DNA of 64,000 nt from Pseudomonadota bacterium. GTDB taxonomy: Bacteria > Pseudomonadota > Alphaproteobacteria > Rhizobiales > Rhizobiaceae. Numbering within the stretch: the stretch's first letter is position 1; each line of letters starts with the position of its first letter. The stretch spans positions 80,466 to 144,465 of the forward strand of contig JAEZXX010000046.1 in assembly GCA_023419535.1 (NCBI GenBank), given 5' to 3'. Below are positions 26,038 through 34,251 of the stretch, piece by piece. The translations under genes and the position numbers were made by a program. The notes below the pieces were generated by a model, which made no database searches, was not told where the DNA came from, and saw nothing but the letters and a program-made list of their open reading frames with translations.

Positions 26038-26769
26038 ATGGTCGATCAGGCCGAACGCAAGGAAAAGGGCGGTTTCGGCGAGACCGTGAAGGTCATCGTC
26101 CAGGCGCTGCTTCTGGCGCTGGTCATCCGCACCTTCCTGTTCCAGCCCTTCTCGATTCCGTCCGGCTCGATGATGCCGACGCTGCTGGTCGGCGACTATC
26201 TGTTCGTCACCAAGTGGAGCTACGGCTTCTCACGGTACTCCTTCCCGCTCTCGCCCGACATCTTCGAGGGGCGCGTCCTCGCCTCCGATCCCGAACTCGG
26301 CGACGTCGTGGTGTTCCGCAAGCCGAACGAGCCGCAGGTCGACTACATCAAGCGCCTCGTCGGCATGCCGGGCGATCGCGTGCAGATGCAGGACGGCGTC
26401 CTCTTCATCAACGGAGAGGCGATCCCGAAGGAGCAGGTGGACGATTTCGTCGGCAGCGACGGCGCCCCGATCGCCCAGTTCCGCGAGACGCTGCCGAACG
26501 GCGTCTCCTATCTGACGCTCGACATCACGCCCAATTCCGCCGGGGACAACACCCGCGAGTTCGTCGTGCCCGAGGGCCACTATTTCATGATGGGCGACAA
26601 TCGCGACAATTCGGCCGATTCGCGCTTCGACGTCGGCTACGTGCCGTTCGAGAACTTCGTCGGCAAGGCGCAGGTCATCTTCTTCTCCATCGACGACGCC
26701 TCGCCGCTGGAGGTCTGGGAGTGGCCGACCAGCCTGCGGCCGGGCCGCCTGCTGACATGGCTCAGCTGA
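26038..26769 (+). CDS. lepB: Signal peptidase I
   Basis: A 243-residue membrane-bound serine protease that removes Sec and Tat signal peptides. The N-terminal membrane segment is about residues 17-38 (VIVQALLLALVIRTFLF). The catalytic Ser is in PSGSMMPTLLVGD (about 43-55) and the catalytic Lys in VDYIKRLVGMPGD (near 108). The later box is FMMGDNRDNSADSRF. Its start is the ATG at 26038 with GAAGGG upstream. Because the T6SS cassette separates it from acpS, it needs its own promoter, probably in 25961-26020. It overlaps rnc by 13 bases. Confidence 0.96.
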   Translation: MVDQAERKEKGGFGETVKVIVQALLLALVIRTFLFQPFSIPSGSMMPTLLVGDYLFVTKWSYGFSRYSFPLSPDIFEGRVLASDPELGDVVVFRKPNEPQVDYIKRLVGMPGDRVQMQDGVLFINGEAIPKEQVDDFVGSDGAPIAQFRETLPNGVSYLTLDITPNSAGDNTREFVVPEGHYFMMGDNRDNSADSRFDVGYVPFENFVGKAQVIFFSIDDASPLEVWEWPTSLRPGRLLTWLS

Positions 26770-27461
26770 GGCGCGCCAAGCCGCTCGACGGGCTGGAGGC
26801 GCTGATCAGCATCGAGTTCCGCGACAAGGCGCGCGCCGAGCGGGCGCTCACCCACGCGAGCCTCAAGCTGAAGGGCGCGCGCAACTACGAGCGACTGGAG
26901 TTCCTGGGCGACCGGGTGCTGGGCCTCGCCGTCGCCGAGAAGCTCCTGTCGCTCTATCCCGATTCGGACGAGGGGGAGCTTTCGGTGCGCCTCAACGCGC
27001 TCGTCTCGGCCGAGACCTGCGCCGAGATCGCCGACGAGATCGGCCTGACGCCCTACATCCGGCACGGCGGGGACGTGCGCAAGACCGACGGCAAGCACTC
27101 CCGCAACATCCGCGCCGACGTCGTCGAATCCCTGATCGCGGCGATCTATCTCGACCACGGCCTGGAGACGGCGCGCGACTTCGTGCTGCGGCAGTGGGAC
27201 GGGCGGTTGGCCGACGTGTCCCTTTCGCGGCGCGACCCCAAGACCGAGCTGCAGGAATGGTCGCACAAGCGCTCCGGCAAGGTTCCCCTCTACGAGCTGC
27301 TCGACCGTTCCGGACCGGACCACGATCCGATCTTCACCGTCCGCGCCGCCGTCGAGGGCGTGAAGCCCGCCGAAGGGCGCGGCAAGTCCAAGCGTGCCGC
27401 CGAGCAGGAGGCCGCCGAGGCGCTTTTGAAGCGCGAAGGCGTCTGGAGCGACGGGCGCTGA
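26757..27461 (+). CDS. rnc: Ribonuclease III
   Basis: A 234-residue double-strand RNA endonuclease for rRNA and mRNA processing. The signature NYERLEFLGDRVLGLAVAEK (about 40-59) has the catalytic acidic residues, with the second set in RADVVESLIAAIYLD. The C-terminal double-strand RNA-binding domain (about 160-234) has PKTELQEWSH and GRGKSKRAAEQEAAEALL. The ATG at 26757 lies inside the lepB end, 13-base overlap, so translation is coupled. It is followed by era after a gap with two hairpins. Confidence 0.96.
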   Translation: MAQLRRAKPLDGLEALISIEFRDKARAERALTHASLKLKGARNYERLEFLGDRVLGLAVAEKLLSLYPDSDEGELSVRLNALVSAETCAEIADEIGLTPYIRHGGDVRKTDGKHSRNIRADVVESLIAAIYLDHGLETARDFVLRQWDGRLADVSLSRRDPKTELQEWSHKRSGKVPLYELLDRSGPDHDPIFTVRAAVEGVKPAEGRGKSKRAAEQEAAEALLKREGVWSDGR

Positions 27462-27475
27462 GCGCGGAGAGCGCC

Positions 27476-27495
27476 GTGCGTCCTTTCGGACGCAC
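27476..27495. other. Perfect 8-bp hairpin between rnc and era
   Basis: GTGCGTCC and GGACGCAC form a perfect stem around a TTTC loop, 15 bases after the rnc stop. No T run follows, so it is not a typical terminator. It could be an RNA processing site in the lepB-rnc-era message. Confidence 0.45.
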
Positions 27496-27523
27496 GAAGG
27501 TTGCTCTCGCTCTGTGAACCTAC

Positions 27524-27567
27524 GCATCGCGCTTTCCGAAAGTCGATTCCGACTTTCGGGCCGATGC
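27524..27567. repeat. Rhizobiales-type palindromic intergenic repeat, copy 3
   Basis: Outer arms GCATCG (27524-27529) and CGATGC (27562-27567) enclose a perfect 10-bp stem CCGAAAGTCG/CGACTTTCGG (27536-27559, ATTC loop). It is closely similar to the repeat at 5583-5617. Confidence 0.65.
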
Positions 27568-27630
27568 TGTAGACTGTCCGGCTTGAGGCCGATTGCGAGG
27601 CGCACCGCGATCTCGCCAGAAGGAAAACCA

Positions 27631-28566
27631 TTGACCGAAGACGCGACACCTCCTCCCGCCGACGCCGACGCCCGTCCGACCCGCTCGGGCTTCGTCGCCC
27701 TGATCGGCGCGCCGAACGCGGGCAAGTCGACGCTCGTCAATCAGCTCGTCGGCACCAAGGTCTCGATCGTCACCCACAAGGTGCAGACGACGCGCGCGCT
27801 GGTGCGCGGCATCGCGATCCGCGACCGCACGCAGATCGTCTTCGTCGACACGCCCGGCGTCTTCGCGCCCAAGCGCAGGCTGGACCGCGCCATGGTCAGG
27901 ACCGCCTGGGGCGGGGCGAAGGACGCCGACCTGATCCTCGCCATCGTCGACGCCCAGCGCGGCGTCTCGCCCGAGGTCGAGACGATCCTGGAACGCCTGA
28001 AGGACAGCGGCCGGCCGGCGATCCTGGCGCTGAACAAGGTGGACAGCGTCAAGCGCGAGAAGCTGCTCGGCCTCGCGCAGGACATCGCGGGCCGCGTCGA
28101 GTTCGAGCGCGTCTTCATGATCTCGGCGCTGACCGGCTCGGGCTGCGACGACCTGATGGACTTCCTCGCCGGGCGGCTGGGCGAGGGGCCCTGGTTCTAT
28201 CCCGAGGACCAGATCTCCGACCTGCCGCTCCGCCAGCTGGCGGCCGAGATCACCCGCGAGAAGCTCTATCTGCGCCTGCACGAGGAGCTGCCCTACGTCT
28301 CCACCGTCGAGACCGAGCGCTGGGAGCAGAAGCCGGACGGCTCGGTGCGCATCGAGCAGACGATCTATGTCGAGCGCGACAGCCAGAAGGCGATCGTGCT
28401 CGGCAAGGGCGGCGAGACGGTGAAGGCGATCGGCACGGCCGCGCGCAAGGACATCGCCGAGGCCGCGGACCAGAAGGTGCATCTCTTCCTGTTCGTGAAG
28501 GTGCGCGAGAACTGGAGCGACGACCCGGAGCGCTACCGCGAGATGGGTCTCGATTTCACGCGCTGA
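27631..28566 (+). CDS. era: GTPase Era
   Basis: A 311-residue GTPase that assists 16S rRNA maturation and 30S assembly. G motifs: GAPNAGKSTLVNQLVG (G1), DTPGVF (G3), ALNKVD (G4). The KH RNA-binding domain occupies about 205-311 (KAIVLGKGGETVKAIGTAARK). The start is the TTG at 27631: AAGGA is 7 bases upstream and the preceding open frame carries no family similarity. It follows rnc, the usual partner in 16S processing. Confidence 0.95.
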   Translation: MTEDATPPPADADARPTRSGFVALIGAPNAGKSTLVNQLVGTKVSIVTHKVQTTRALVRGIAIRDRTQIVFVDTPGVFAPKRRLDRAMVRTAWGGAKDADLILAIVDAQRGVSPEVETILERLKDSGRPAILALNKVDSVKREKLLGLAQDIAGRVEFERVFMISALTGSGCDDLMDFLAGRLGEGPWFYPEDQISDLPLRQLAAEITREKLYLRLHEELPYVSTVETERWEQKPDGSVRIEQTIYVERDSQKAIVLGKGGETVKAIGTAARKDIAEAADQKVHLFLFVKVRENWSDDPERYREMGLDFTR

Positions 28567-28629
28567 CCTTCGATCTGTCGGCCGCCCGCACTAATTGCGC
28601 GGGTGGTGTTTCGACTGCGGAGCGAGCGG

Positions 28630-29898
28630 ATGGCGGACGGCGACGAGGGAATGGGTCTGGACGCGCAGCGTCCGCGCGCCACCGGCCGGCTGATCGTGCG
28701 CTTCGATCCCGCCCTCGACGGTGCAGGGCGGTTCGGCATCGTCGCGAACGTGGCGGGGCGCGAGATCGCGCTCCAGGCGGCCGGCTCGGCCTCGGACGAT
28801 TTCGGCGCCGCAGGGCCCCGGGAGGCCCCTTGCGCGGCGCTTCTGAGTCGGCTCGGTCTGTGTCTCGTCCCCATGGATCGCGACATGGGCACCGGCGCCA
28901 TGATGCAGCGCCTCGAGGCGAGCGAGGGCGTCCGGTCGGTCCGGCCGGAGTTCTACCTGTTTCCGGCCTCGGCACCGGCACCGGCATCGGCCCTGCGGCC
29001 GCGTGAGCCGTTCCGCGACAGCCGAGGCTCCACCTGGGGCCTTTCGGCGACCGGCGCGGCGCAGAGCCGCCTGACCGGCCGGGGCATCCGGCTCTGCGTC
29101 CTCGACACCGGTCTCGATCTCACCCATCCCGACTTTTCGGAGCGGGCGATCGTCTCGCGCTCCTTCGTCGAGGGCGAAGGCGTCCAGGACGTGCAGGGCC
29201 ACGGCACGCACTGCGCCGGAACGGCGGTCGGCGCGGCGCTGATCGACGGGCGGATGCGCTACGGCGTCGCGCCCGAAGCCGAACTCTACGTCGGCAAGGT
29301 CCTGAACGACACCGGCGCCGGGCGCGAAGGCGATATCCTGGCCGGGCTCGTCTGGGCCGTCGAGGAGGGCTGCCAGATCGTCTCCATGTCGCTCGGCCGC
29401 AGCGTCCGTCCGGGCGAGGCCCGGACGCCCGAATACGAGGAGGCGGGGGCCTACGCGCTGGAGCGCGGCTCTCTGGTCGTCGCGGCGGCGGGCAACGATT
29501 CGCGGCGCGAATACGGCTTCGTCGCCCCTGTCTCCGAGCCCGCCAACGCGCCGTCGATCCTGGCCGTCGGCGCGCTCGATCCCCGTCTCGCCGTCGCACC
29601 CTTCTCGAACGGCGGCGTCGAGGGCGAAGGCGGCGAGGTGGACCTGGCGGGCCCGGGCGTGGGGGTGCTGTCCGCCGTTCCCATACCGCGCCGCTACGCC
29701 AGCTTCGACGGCACGTCGATGGCCTGCCCGCACGTCGCTGGCCTCGCGGCTCTGTTCGCACAGGGCGACGAGACGCTTCGCGGCCGCGCCCTGTGGGACG
29801 CGCTGACGGCGGGCGCCGAGGCCCTGGCCGAAGCCGCGCGCGACGTCGGGGCCGGGCTGGCCCGCGCTCCCGTTGAAGAGGACGCGCCCACGTCATAA
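28630..29898 (+). CDS. Subtilisin-like serine protease (S8 family)
   Basis: A 422-residue peptidase. The catalytic triad is visible: Asp in LCVLDTGLDLTHPDF, His in GHGTHCAGTAVG, Ser in FDGTSMACPHVAGLAALF, with the oxyanion Asn in VVAAAGND. The N-terminal 110 residues look like an I9-type propeptide (RLIVRFDP, then MQRLEASEGVRSVRPEF). No signal peptide is evident, so it may act in the cytoplasm or use another route. A GTG at 28603 is an alternative start; the ATG at 28630 has a GGAGCG upstream. The gene downstream encodes a small protein of the same inhibitor fold. The pair interrupts the usual era-recO neighbourhood. Confidence 0.9.
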   Translation: MADGDEGMGLDAQRPRATGRLIVRFDPALDGAGRFGIVANVAGREIALQAAGSASDDFGAAGPREAPCAALLSRLGLCLVPMDRDMGTGAMMQRLEASEGVRSVRPEFYLFPASAPAPASALRPREPFRDSRGSTWGLSATGAAQSRLTGRGIRLCVLDTGLDLTHPDFSERAIVSRSFVEGEGVQDVQGHGTHCAGTAVGAALIDGRMRYGVAPEAELYVGKVLNDTGAGREGDILAGLVWAVEEGCQIVSMSLGRSVRPGEARTPEYEEAGAYALERGSLVVAAAGNDSRREYGFVAPVSEPANAPSILAVGALDPRLAVAPFSNGGVEGEGGEVDLAGPGVGVLSAVPIPRRYASFDGTSMACPHVAGLAALFAQGDETLRGRALWDALTAGAEALAEAARDVGAGLARAPVEEDAPTS

Positions 29899-29926
29899 TT
29901 GGGCGTGGACGGCGAAGGAGTCCCCC

Positions 29927-30160
29927 ATGGCGGTCTGCGACTTGGCGATCCGGGTGAAGCGTTCGCACATCGACGCGGTCGCGCAGGCGGTGCGCGGCTT
30001 CGGCCTGTCGGTGGAGCGCGTGTTGCCCTCGATCGGTGCCATCTACGCGCGCGGAGACGATGCCGCGATCGACCTCATCCGCGCGGTGGACGGCGTGGAG
30101 GGGGTGCGCGAGGCCGACACCGTCCAGCTCGCCCCGCCGCGTCCCGGCCTGCCGCAGTAG
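29927..30160 (+). CDS. Small I9-inhibitor-like protein paired with the S8 protease
   Basis: A 77-residue protein with the pattern of a stand-alone protease propeptide: a strand (CDLAIRVKRSHI), a helix (AVAQAVRGFGLSVERV), a strand with GAIYARGDD, a helix (AAIDLIRAVDGVEGV) and a final strand (READTVQL). This is the ferredoxin-like layout of I9 domains, and relatives are often mis-annotated as ketohydroxyglutarate aldolase. AAGGAG is 6 bases upstream of the ATG. It starts 28 bases after the protease gene. A role as inhibitor or folding partner of that protease is inferred. Confidence 0.65.
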   Translation: MAVCDLAIRVKRSHIDAVAQAVRGFGLSVERVLPSIGAIYARGDDAAIDLIRAVDGVEGVREADTVQLAPPRPGLPQ

Positions 30161-30173
30161 CGGAGAGCGAGGC

Positions 30174-30911
30174 GTGGAGTGGCGCGACGAGGGCGTGATC
30201 CTCGGGATCCGGCGCCACGGCGAGACGAGCGTCGTCGCCGAGCTCATGACGCGCGAGCGCGGCCGCCATCTCGGTCTGGTGCGCGGCGGGCGTTCGCGGC
30301 GCCAGCAGCCCGTGCTCCAGCCCGGCAATCTGGTGGAGGTGACGTGGCGTGCGCGGCTCGACGAGCATATGGGCACCTTCGTCGTGGAGCCGCTGGAGCT
30401 GCGGGCCGCGCGCCTGATCGAAGAACCGCTGGCGCTCCATGCCGTTCAGCTCGTCGCCGCCCATCTGCGGCTTCTCGCCGAGCGCGAACCGCACGTCCGT
30501 CTCTACGAGGAGATGACGGGCCTTCTGGAGGATCCGGGGGACGTCGCGCTGTCGGCCGCGCGCATGCTGCGGTTCGAGATCGCCATCCTCGAGGAGCTCG
30601 GCTTCGGGCTCGATCTGGAGGCCTGCGCCTTGACGGGCGAGCGGTCCGGTCTGGCCTTCGTGTCGCCGCGCACGGGCCGGGCGGTGACGGCGGCGGCCGG
30701 CGCGCCCTGGGCCGACAAGCTTCTTGCGCTCCCCGCGATCCTCACCGGCGGGCCTGCCGCGGACGCGCGGCGGGACCTCGAGGCCGGCTTTCAGCTGACC
30801 GGGCATTTCCTGTCCCGGCATTTCTGGCAGCCGCGAAACATCGAACCGCCCGCGCCGCGGCACGCCTTCGTCGCGGAGATGCTGCGGCGCTTTCCCGTTG
30901 CGCGGTCTTAA
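30174..30911 (+). CDS. recO: DNA repair protein RecO
   Basis: A 245-residue recombination mediator of the RecFOR pathway. The N-terminal OB fold reads VEWRDEGVILGIRRHGETS, then ELMTRERGRHLGLVRGG. The helical C-terminal part has LEELGFGLDLEACALTG and ends with LSRHFWQPRNIEPPAPRH. The start is the GTG at 30174 with GAGAGCGAGG before it; the open frame upstream belongs to other genes. The Zn-cysteine set of some RecO proteins is mostly absent, which is common in this group. It starts 13 bases after the inhibitor-like gene. Confidence 0.94.
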   Translation: MEWRDEGVILGIRRHGETSVVAELMTRERGRHLGLVRGGRSRRQQPVLQPGNLVEVTWRARLDEHMGTFVVEPLELRAARLIEEPLALHAVQLVAAHLRLLAEREPHVRLYEEMTGLLEDPGDVALSAARMLRFEIAILEELGFGLDLEACALTGERSGLAFVSPRTGRAVTAAAGAPWADKLLALPAILTGGPAADARRDLEAGFQLTGHFLSRHFWQPRNIEPPAPRHAFVAEMLRRFPVARS

Positions 30912-30923
30912 GGTCACCGGCGC

Positions 30924-30954
30924 GGCCCGACGAACGCGCCGGGGTCGTCGGGCC
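30924..30954 (+). terminator. Hairpin after recO, possible terminator
   Basis: A perfect 10-bp stem GGCCCGACGA/TCGTCGGGCC with an 11-base loop, 12 bases after the recO stop. It lacks a T run, so termination by this hairpin alone is uncertain. Confidence 0.5.
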
Positions 30955-31046
30955 GATCGGAAGGGGGGGCGGCACGCTTGAAATCGGTCGGCCGACGCCA
31001 TAGATGAAGTCCGCAGCACCATCGGTGCTTTTTCTTCGCCTGTGGT

Positions 31047-31065
31047 TTTGCTCATTTTGAGCAAA
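31047..31065. promoter_or_regulatory. Probable NadQ operator upstream of nadA
   Basis: Perfect inverted repeat TTTGCTCA-TTT-TGAGCAAA, ending 39 bases before the nadA start. The arms agree with my recollection of the NadQ operator described for alphaproteobacterial nad operons, and a NadQ homologue is encoded at 35557-36531. Confidence 0.75.
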
Positions 31066-31104
31066 TGGCGGGGAGCCTCGGAACGAGGTGAAGGGAGACG
31101 AGCG

Positions 31105-32226
31105 ATGTCCCATCTCGCACGTGCCGCCGCGATCGTCGGCCAAGGCCGGGCCCCGGCATTTCCGGTCCGCCCCGTTGCGGCCAATGACGGCCCCAGCGCC
31201 GCCGAGCGCTACGGCGTCCTTCCCATGCCGGACCTGACGTTCACGCCCGAGATCGCGGCCGAGGTGGAGCCGATCTACGCCAAGGTCGCCCATCACATCC
31301 CGCGCATCGAGTGGCCGATGCACGCGCCCTACATCGCCGCGATCAACCGGCTGAAGAAGGAGCGGGGCGCCGTCATCCTCGCCCACAACTACCAGACGCC
31401 CGAGATCTTCCACGGCGTCGCCGACATCGTCGGCGACTCCCTCCAGCTCGCCCGCGAGGCGGCGAAGGTGGACGCCGGGATCATCGTCCAGTGCGGCGTC
31501 CACTTCATGGCCGAGACGTCCAAGCTGATGTGCCCGGACAAGACCGTGCTGATCCCCGACCTGCGCGCCGGCTGCTCGCTTGCCGAATCGATCACCGGCG
31601 CCGACGTGCGCCTCCTGCGCGAGGCCCATCCGGGCGTGCCGATCGTCACCTACGTCAACACCTCGGCCGAGGTGAAGGCCGAGAGCGACATCTGCTGCAC
31701 CTCGTCCAACGCGGTGCAGGTGGTGGAGAGCCTCGGCGCCGACACCGTGCTGATGATCCCCGACGAGTATCTGGCGCAGAACGTCGCGCGCCAAACGAAC
31801 GTGAAGATCCTGACCTGGAAGGGCCATTGCGAGGTTCACGAGCGCTTCACCGCCGAGGAGCTCCTCGCCTACAAGCGCGCCGATCCGGCGATCCGCATCG
31901 TCGCCCACCCCGAGTGCCCACCCTCGGTCGTGGACGTCGCCGACTACGCCGGCTCGACGAGCGGCATGATCGACTACGCGCTCGGCCAGAAGCCCGGCGC
32001 CAAGGTGCTCCTCGTCACCGAATGCTCCATGGCCTCGAACGTCGAGACCGGGGCGCCCGGCGTCCAGTTCGTCAAGCCGTGCAACATGTGCCCGCACATG
32101 AAGCGCATCACGCTGCCGAAGATCCTCGACACGCTCCTCAACATGCGCGAGGAGGTCCATGTCGATCCGGCCCTCGCGGCCCGCGCCCGCGCAGCGGTGG
32201 AGCGGATGGTGAACCTTCGGCACTGA
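31105..32226 (+). CDS. nadA: Quinolinate synthase A
   Basis: A 373-residue [4Fe-4S] enzyme that condenses iminoaspartate with dihydroxyacetone phosphate to quinolinate, the second step of NAD synthesis from aspartate. Typical parts: VILAHNYQTPEI, GDSLQLAREAA, CGVHFMAETSKLM, YVNTSAEVKAESDICCTSSN and the C-terminal VKPCNMCPHMKRI; three cysteines in these segments hold the cluster. The ATG at 31105 has GGGAG upstream. The 60-residue N-terminal part before homology is longer than in Escherichia coli. First gene of the nadA-DUF1640-nadB-nadC operon under the palindrome at 31047. Confidence 0.96.
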   Translation: MSHLARAAAIVGQGRAPAFPVRPVAANDGPSAAERYGVLPMPDLTFTPEIAAEVEPIYAKVAHHIPRIEWPMHAPYIAAINRLKKERGAVILAHNYQTPEIFHGVADIVGDSLQLAREAAKVDAGIIVQCGVHFMAETSKLMCPDKTVLIPDLRAGCSLAESITGADVRLLREAHPGVPIVTYVNTSAEVKAESDICCTSSNAVQVVESLGADTVLMIPDEYLAQNVARQTNVKILTWKGHCEVHERFTAEELLAYKRADPAIRIVAHPECPPSVVDVADYAGSTSGMIDYALGQKPGAKVLLVTECSMASNVETGAPGVQFVKPCNMCPHMKRITLPKILDTLLNMREEVHVDPALAARARAAVERMVNLRH

Positions 32227-32241
32227 TGATAGGCTGAACCC

Positions 32242-32667
32242 ATGGGTCTCCAGTCGCTCGACATCTCCAAGAGACTGTCCGCCGAGGGCATCGAGCCCCG
32301 GCAGGCGGAGGCCATCGCCTCCGCCATCGTGCTGGCGGCGGATGGTTCGGCCGACAGCGCCGCAACCAAGCAGGACCTGTCGGCGACCCGGTCCGAACTC
32401 AAGCGCGACATCGCCGATGTGAAGGCGGAGATTCAGTCGGTTCGGACCGAACTGAAATCTGACATCGCGGGGCTCCGCGCCGAATTGAAGCGCGATATTG
32501 GCGAGCTCCGGACCGAGCTGAAGTCGGACATCCAAAGTGTGCGCGGCGAGATGGCAACGATGAAGTCGGAGCTGCAACTCGCGATCGAGAAGACGCGCAA
32601 TCAGATGACCCTCTTGATCGCGACCATCGCCGGGCTCGTGCTTCTCGTCGACCGCCTCCCGGGCTGA
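32242..32667 (+). CDS. DUF1640 (CCDC90-like) coiled-coil membrane protein
   Basis: A 141-residue protein. Residues 1-38 are a compact head (LSAEGIEPRQAEAIASAIV). Residues about 42-115 are a coiled coil built from repeated 11- to 15-residue units of the kind SELKRDI, TELKSDI, AELKRDI, TELKSDI. A single membrane segment closes it (TLLIATIAGLVLLVDRL). This is the DUF1640/CCDC90 pattern known in bacteria and mitochondria (MCUR1 group). Function is unknown. It lies 15 bases after nadA and 6 bases before nadB, so it is translated as part of the NAD operon, which is unexpected. Confidence 0.75.
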   Translation: MGLQSLDISKRLSAEGIEPRQAEAIASAIVLAADGSADSAATKQDLSATRSELKRDIADVKAEIQSVRTELKSDIAGLRAELKRDIGELRTELKSDIQSVRGEMATMKSELQLAIEKTRNQMTLLIATIAGLVLLVDRLPG

Positions 32668-32673
32668 CGCGTC

Positions 32674-34251
32674 ATGTCTCTCGTCATCGAGCGGCCTCAC
32701 GCCGCCGCTGAGCCGATCGCGCCGATCGTCATCGTCGGCGGTGGGCTGGCCGGTCTCTTCTGTGCCTTGAAACTGGCGCCCCGGCCGGTCCTCGTGCTGG
32801 CAGCCGCCCCGATCGGGCAGGGCGCCTCCTCGGCCTGGGCGCAAGGCGGCATCGCCGCCGCCATGGCCGAGGGCGACACCTTCGAGAAGCATCTGGCCGA
32901 CACGCTCGCCGCGGGCGCCGGACTCGTCGACGAGGCCATGGCGCGCGGCATGATCGGGGAGGGGCCGGACCGCGTCCGCGACCTCCTCGCCTACGGCGTG
33001 CCCTTCGACCGCGACCTCGAGGGCCGGCTCCAGCTCTCGCGCGAGGCTGCGCATTCGGAACGGCGCATCGTGCGCGTCAACGGCGACATGGCGGGCCGCG
33101 CGATCATGGAGGCGCTCGTCGCCGAAGTCCGGCGCACGCCCTCGATCGCGATCCTGGAGGATGCCGTCGCCTCCGACCTCCTGGCGGAGAGCGGGCGCGT
33201 CGCAGGCGTGCGCTATGCGCGCGAGGGCCGCCTCTACGAGGCTCGGGGCTCGGCGGTGGTGCTCGCCACCGGCGGCGTCGGGCATCTTTATGCGGTGACG
33301 ACCAACCCCGCCGAGGCCGGCGCCCGCGGGCTCGGCATGGCCGCGCGGGCCGGCGCGGTGATCGCCGACGCCGAGTTCGTCCAGTTTCACCCGACGGCGA
33401 TCGACATTGGCGCCGATCCCGCGCCGCTCGCGACCGAGGCGCTGCGGGGCGAGGGCTCGCACCTGATCGACGCGAAGGGCAGGCGCTTCATGCCGGACCA
33501 TCACCCGGACGCCGAGCTCGCCCCGCGCGACATCGTGGCCCGCGCGATCTTCCAACAGGTTCAGAGCGGCGAGGGCGCCTTCCTCGACTGCCGCGCGAGC
33601 GTCGGCGCGGCCTTCGCCACGCGCTTTCCCACCGTCCACGCCTCCTGCATCGCGGCGGGCATCGACCCGGCCACGCAGCCGATCCCGGTCGTGCCGGCCG
33701 TCCATTACCATATGGGGGGAGTCGCGACCGACGCGTCCGGACGGACGTCGCTGCCGGGCCTCTGGGCCTGCGGCGAAGTCGCCTGCACCGGTGTCCACGG
33801 GGCCAACCGCCTCGCCTCGAACTCGCTCCTGGAAGCGGTGGTCTTCGCCTCCCGCGTAGCGGGCGACCTTCGCGAGACCACCGGCGAGGCGACGGGCACG
33901 CTGCGCGATCTCGGGCCGGCGCCGGCGCGCGGCGAGGGCGAGACCGTCGCGCGCCTGCGCCGCCTGATGAGCGCCAAGGTCGGCGTAGTGCGGGAAGCGA
34001 CGCTCCTGCGTGAGGCCATCGCCGAGATCGCCGACCTTGAAGGCGAGGTCGGCGACCACCCGAACGAGTTCACCGCCGCCTTCATGGTCGCGGGCTCGGC
34101 GCTGGCGCGCGAGGAAAGCCGCGGCGCGCAGTTCCGCTCCGATTTCCCCGAACCCGATACCGGCTCGCGCCGGACCATGACGACGCTCGCGGCGCTCGGC
34201 GGCTGGATCGCCGGAGGCGCAGGCTCGGACGACAAGGATCGACCGTCTTGA
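32674..34251 (+). CDS. nadB: L-aspartate oxidase
   Basis: A 525-residue FAD enzyme that oxidises L-aspartate to iminoaspartate, first step of de novo NAD synthesis. The FAD-binding start is PIVIVGGGLAGLFCALKLA, then SSAWAQGGIAAAMAEGD. The succinate-dehydrogenase-like active site is seen in FVQFHPTAI and HYHMGGVATDASGRTSLPGL, and TGVHGANRLASNSLLEAVVF closes the FAD domain. The C-terminal helical domain follows. Its stop overlaps the nadC start by four bases (TTGA). Confidence 0.96.
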   Translation: MSLVIERPHAAAEPIAPIVIVGGGLAGLFCALKLAPRPVLVLAAAPIGQGASSAWAQGGIAAAMAEGDTFEKHLADTLAAGAGLVDEAMARGMIGEGPDRVRDLLAYGVPFDRDLEGRLQLSREAAHSERRIVRVNGDMAGRAIMEALVAEVRRTPSIAILEDAVASDLLAESGRVAGVRYAREGRLYEARGSAVVLATGGVGHLYAVTTNPAEAGARGLGMAARAGAVIADAEFVQFHPTAIDIGADPAPLATEALRGEGSHLIDAKGRRFMPDHHPDAELAPRDIVARAIFQQVQSGEGAFLDCRASVGAAFATRFPTVHASCIAAGIDPATQPIPVVPAVHYHMGGVATDASGRTSLPGLWACGEVACTGVHGANRLASNSLLEAVVFASRVAGDLRETTGEATGTLRDLGPAPARGEGETVARLRRLMSAKVGVVREATLLREAIAEIADLEGEVGDHPNEFTAAFMVAGSALAREESRGAQFRSDFPEPDTGSRRTMTTLAALGGWIAGGAGSDDKDRPS

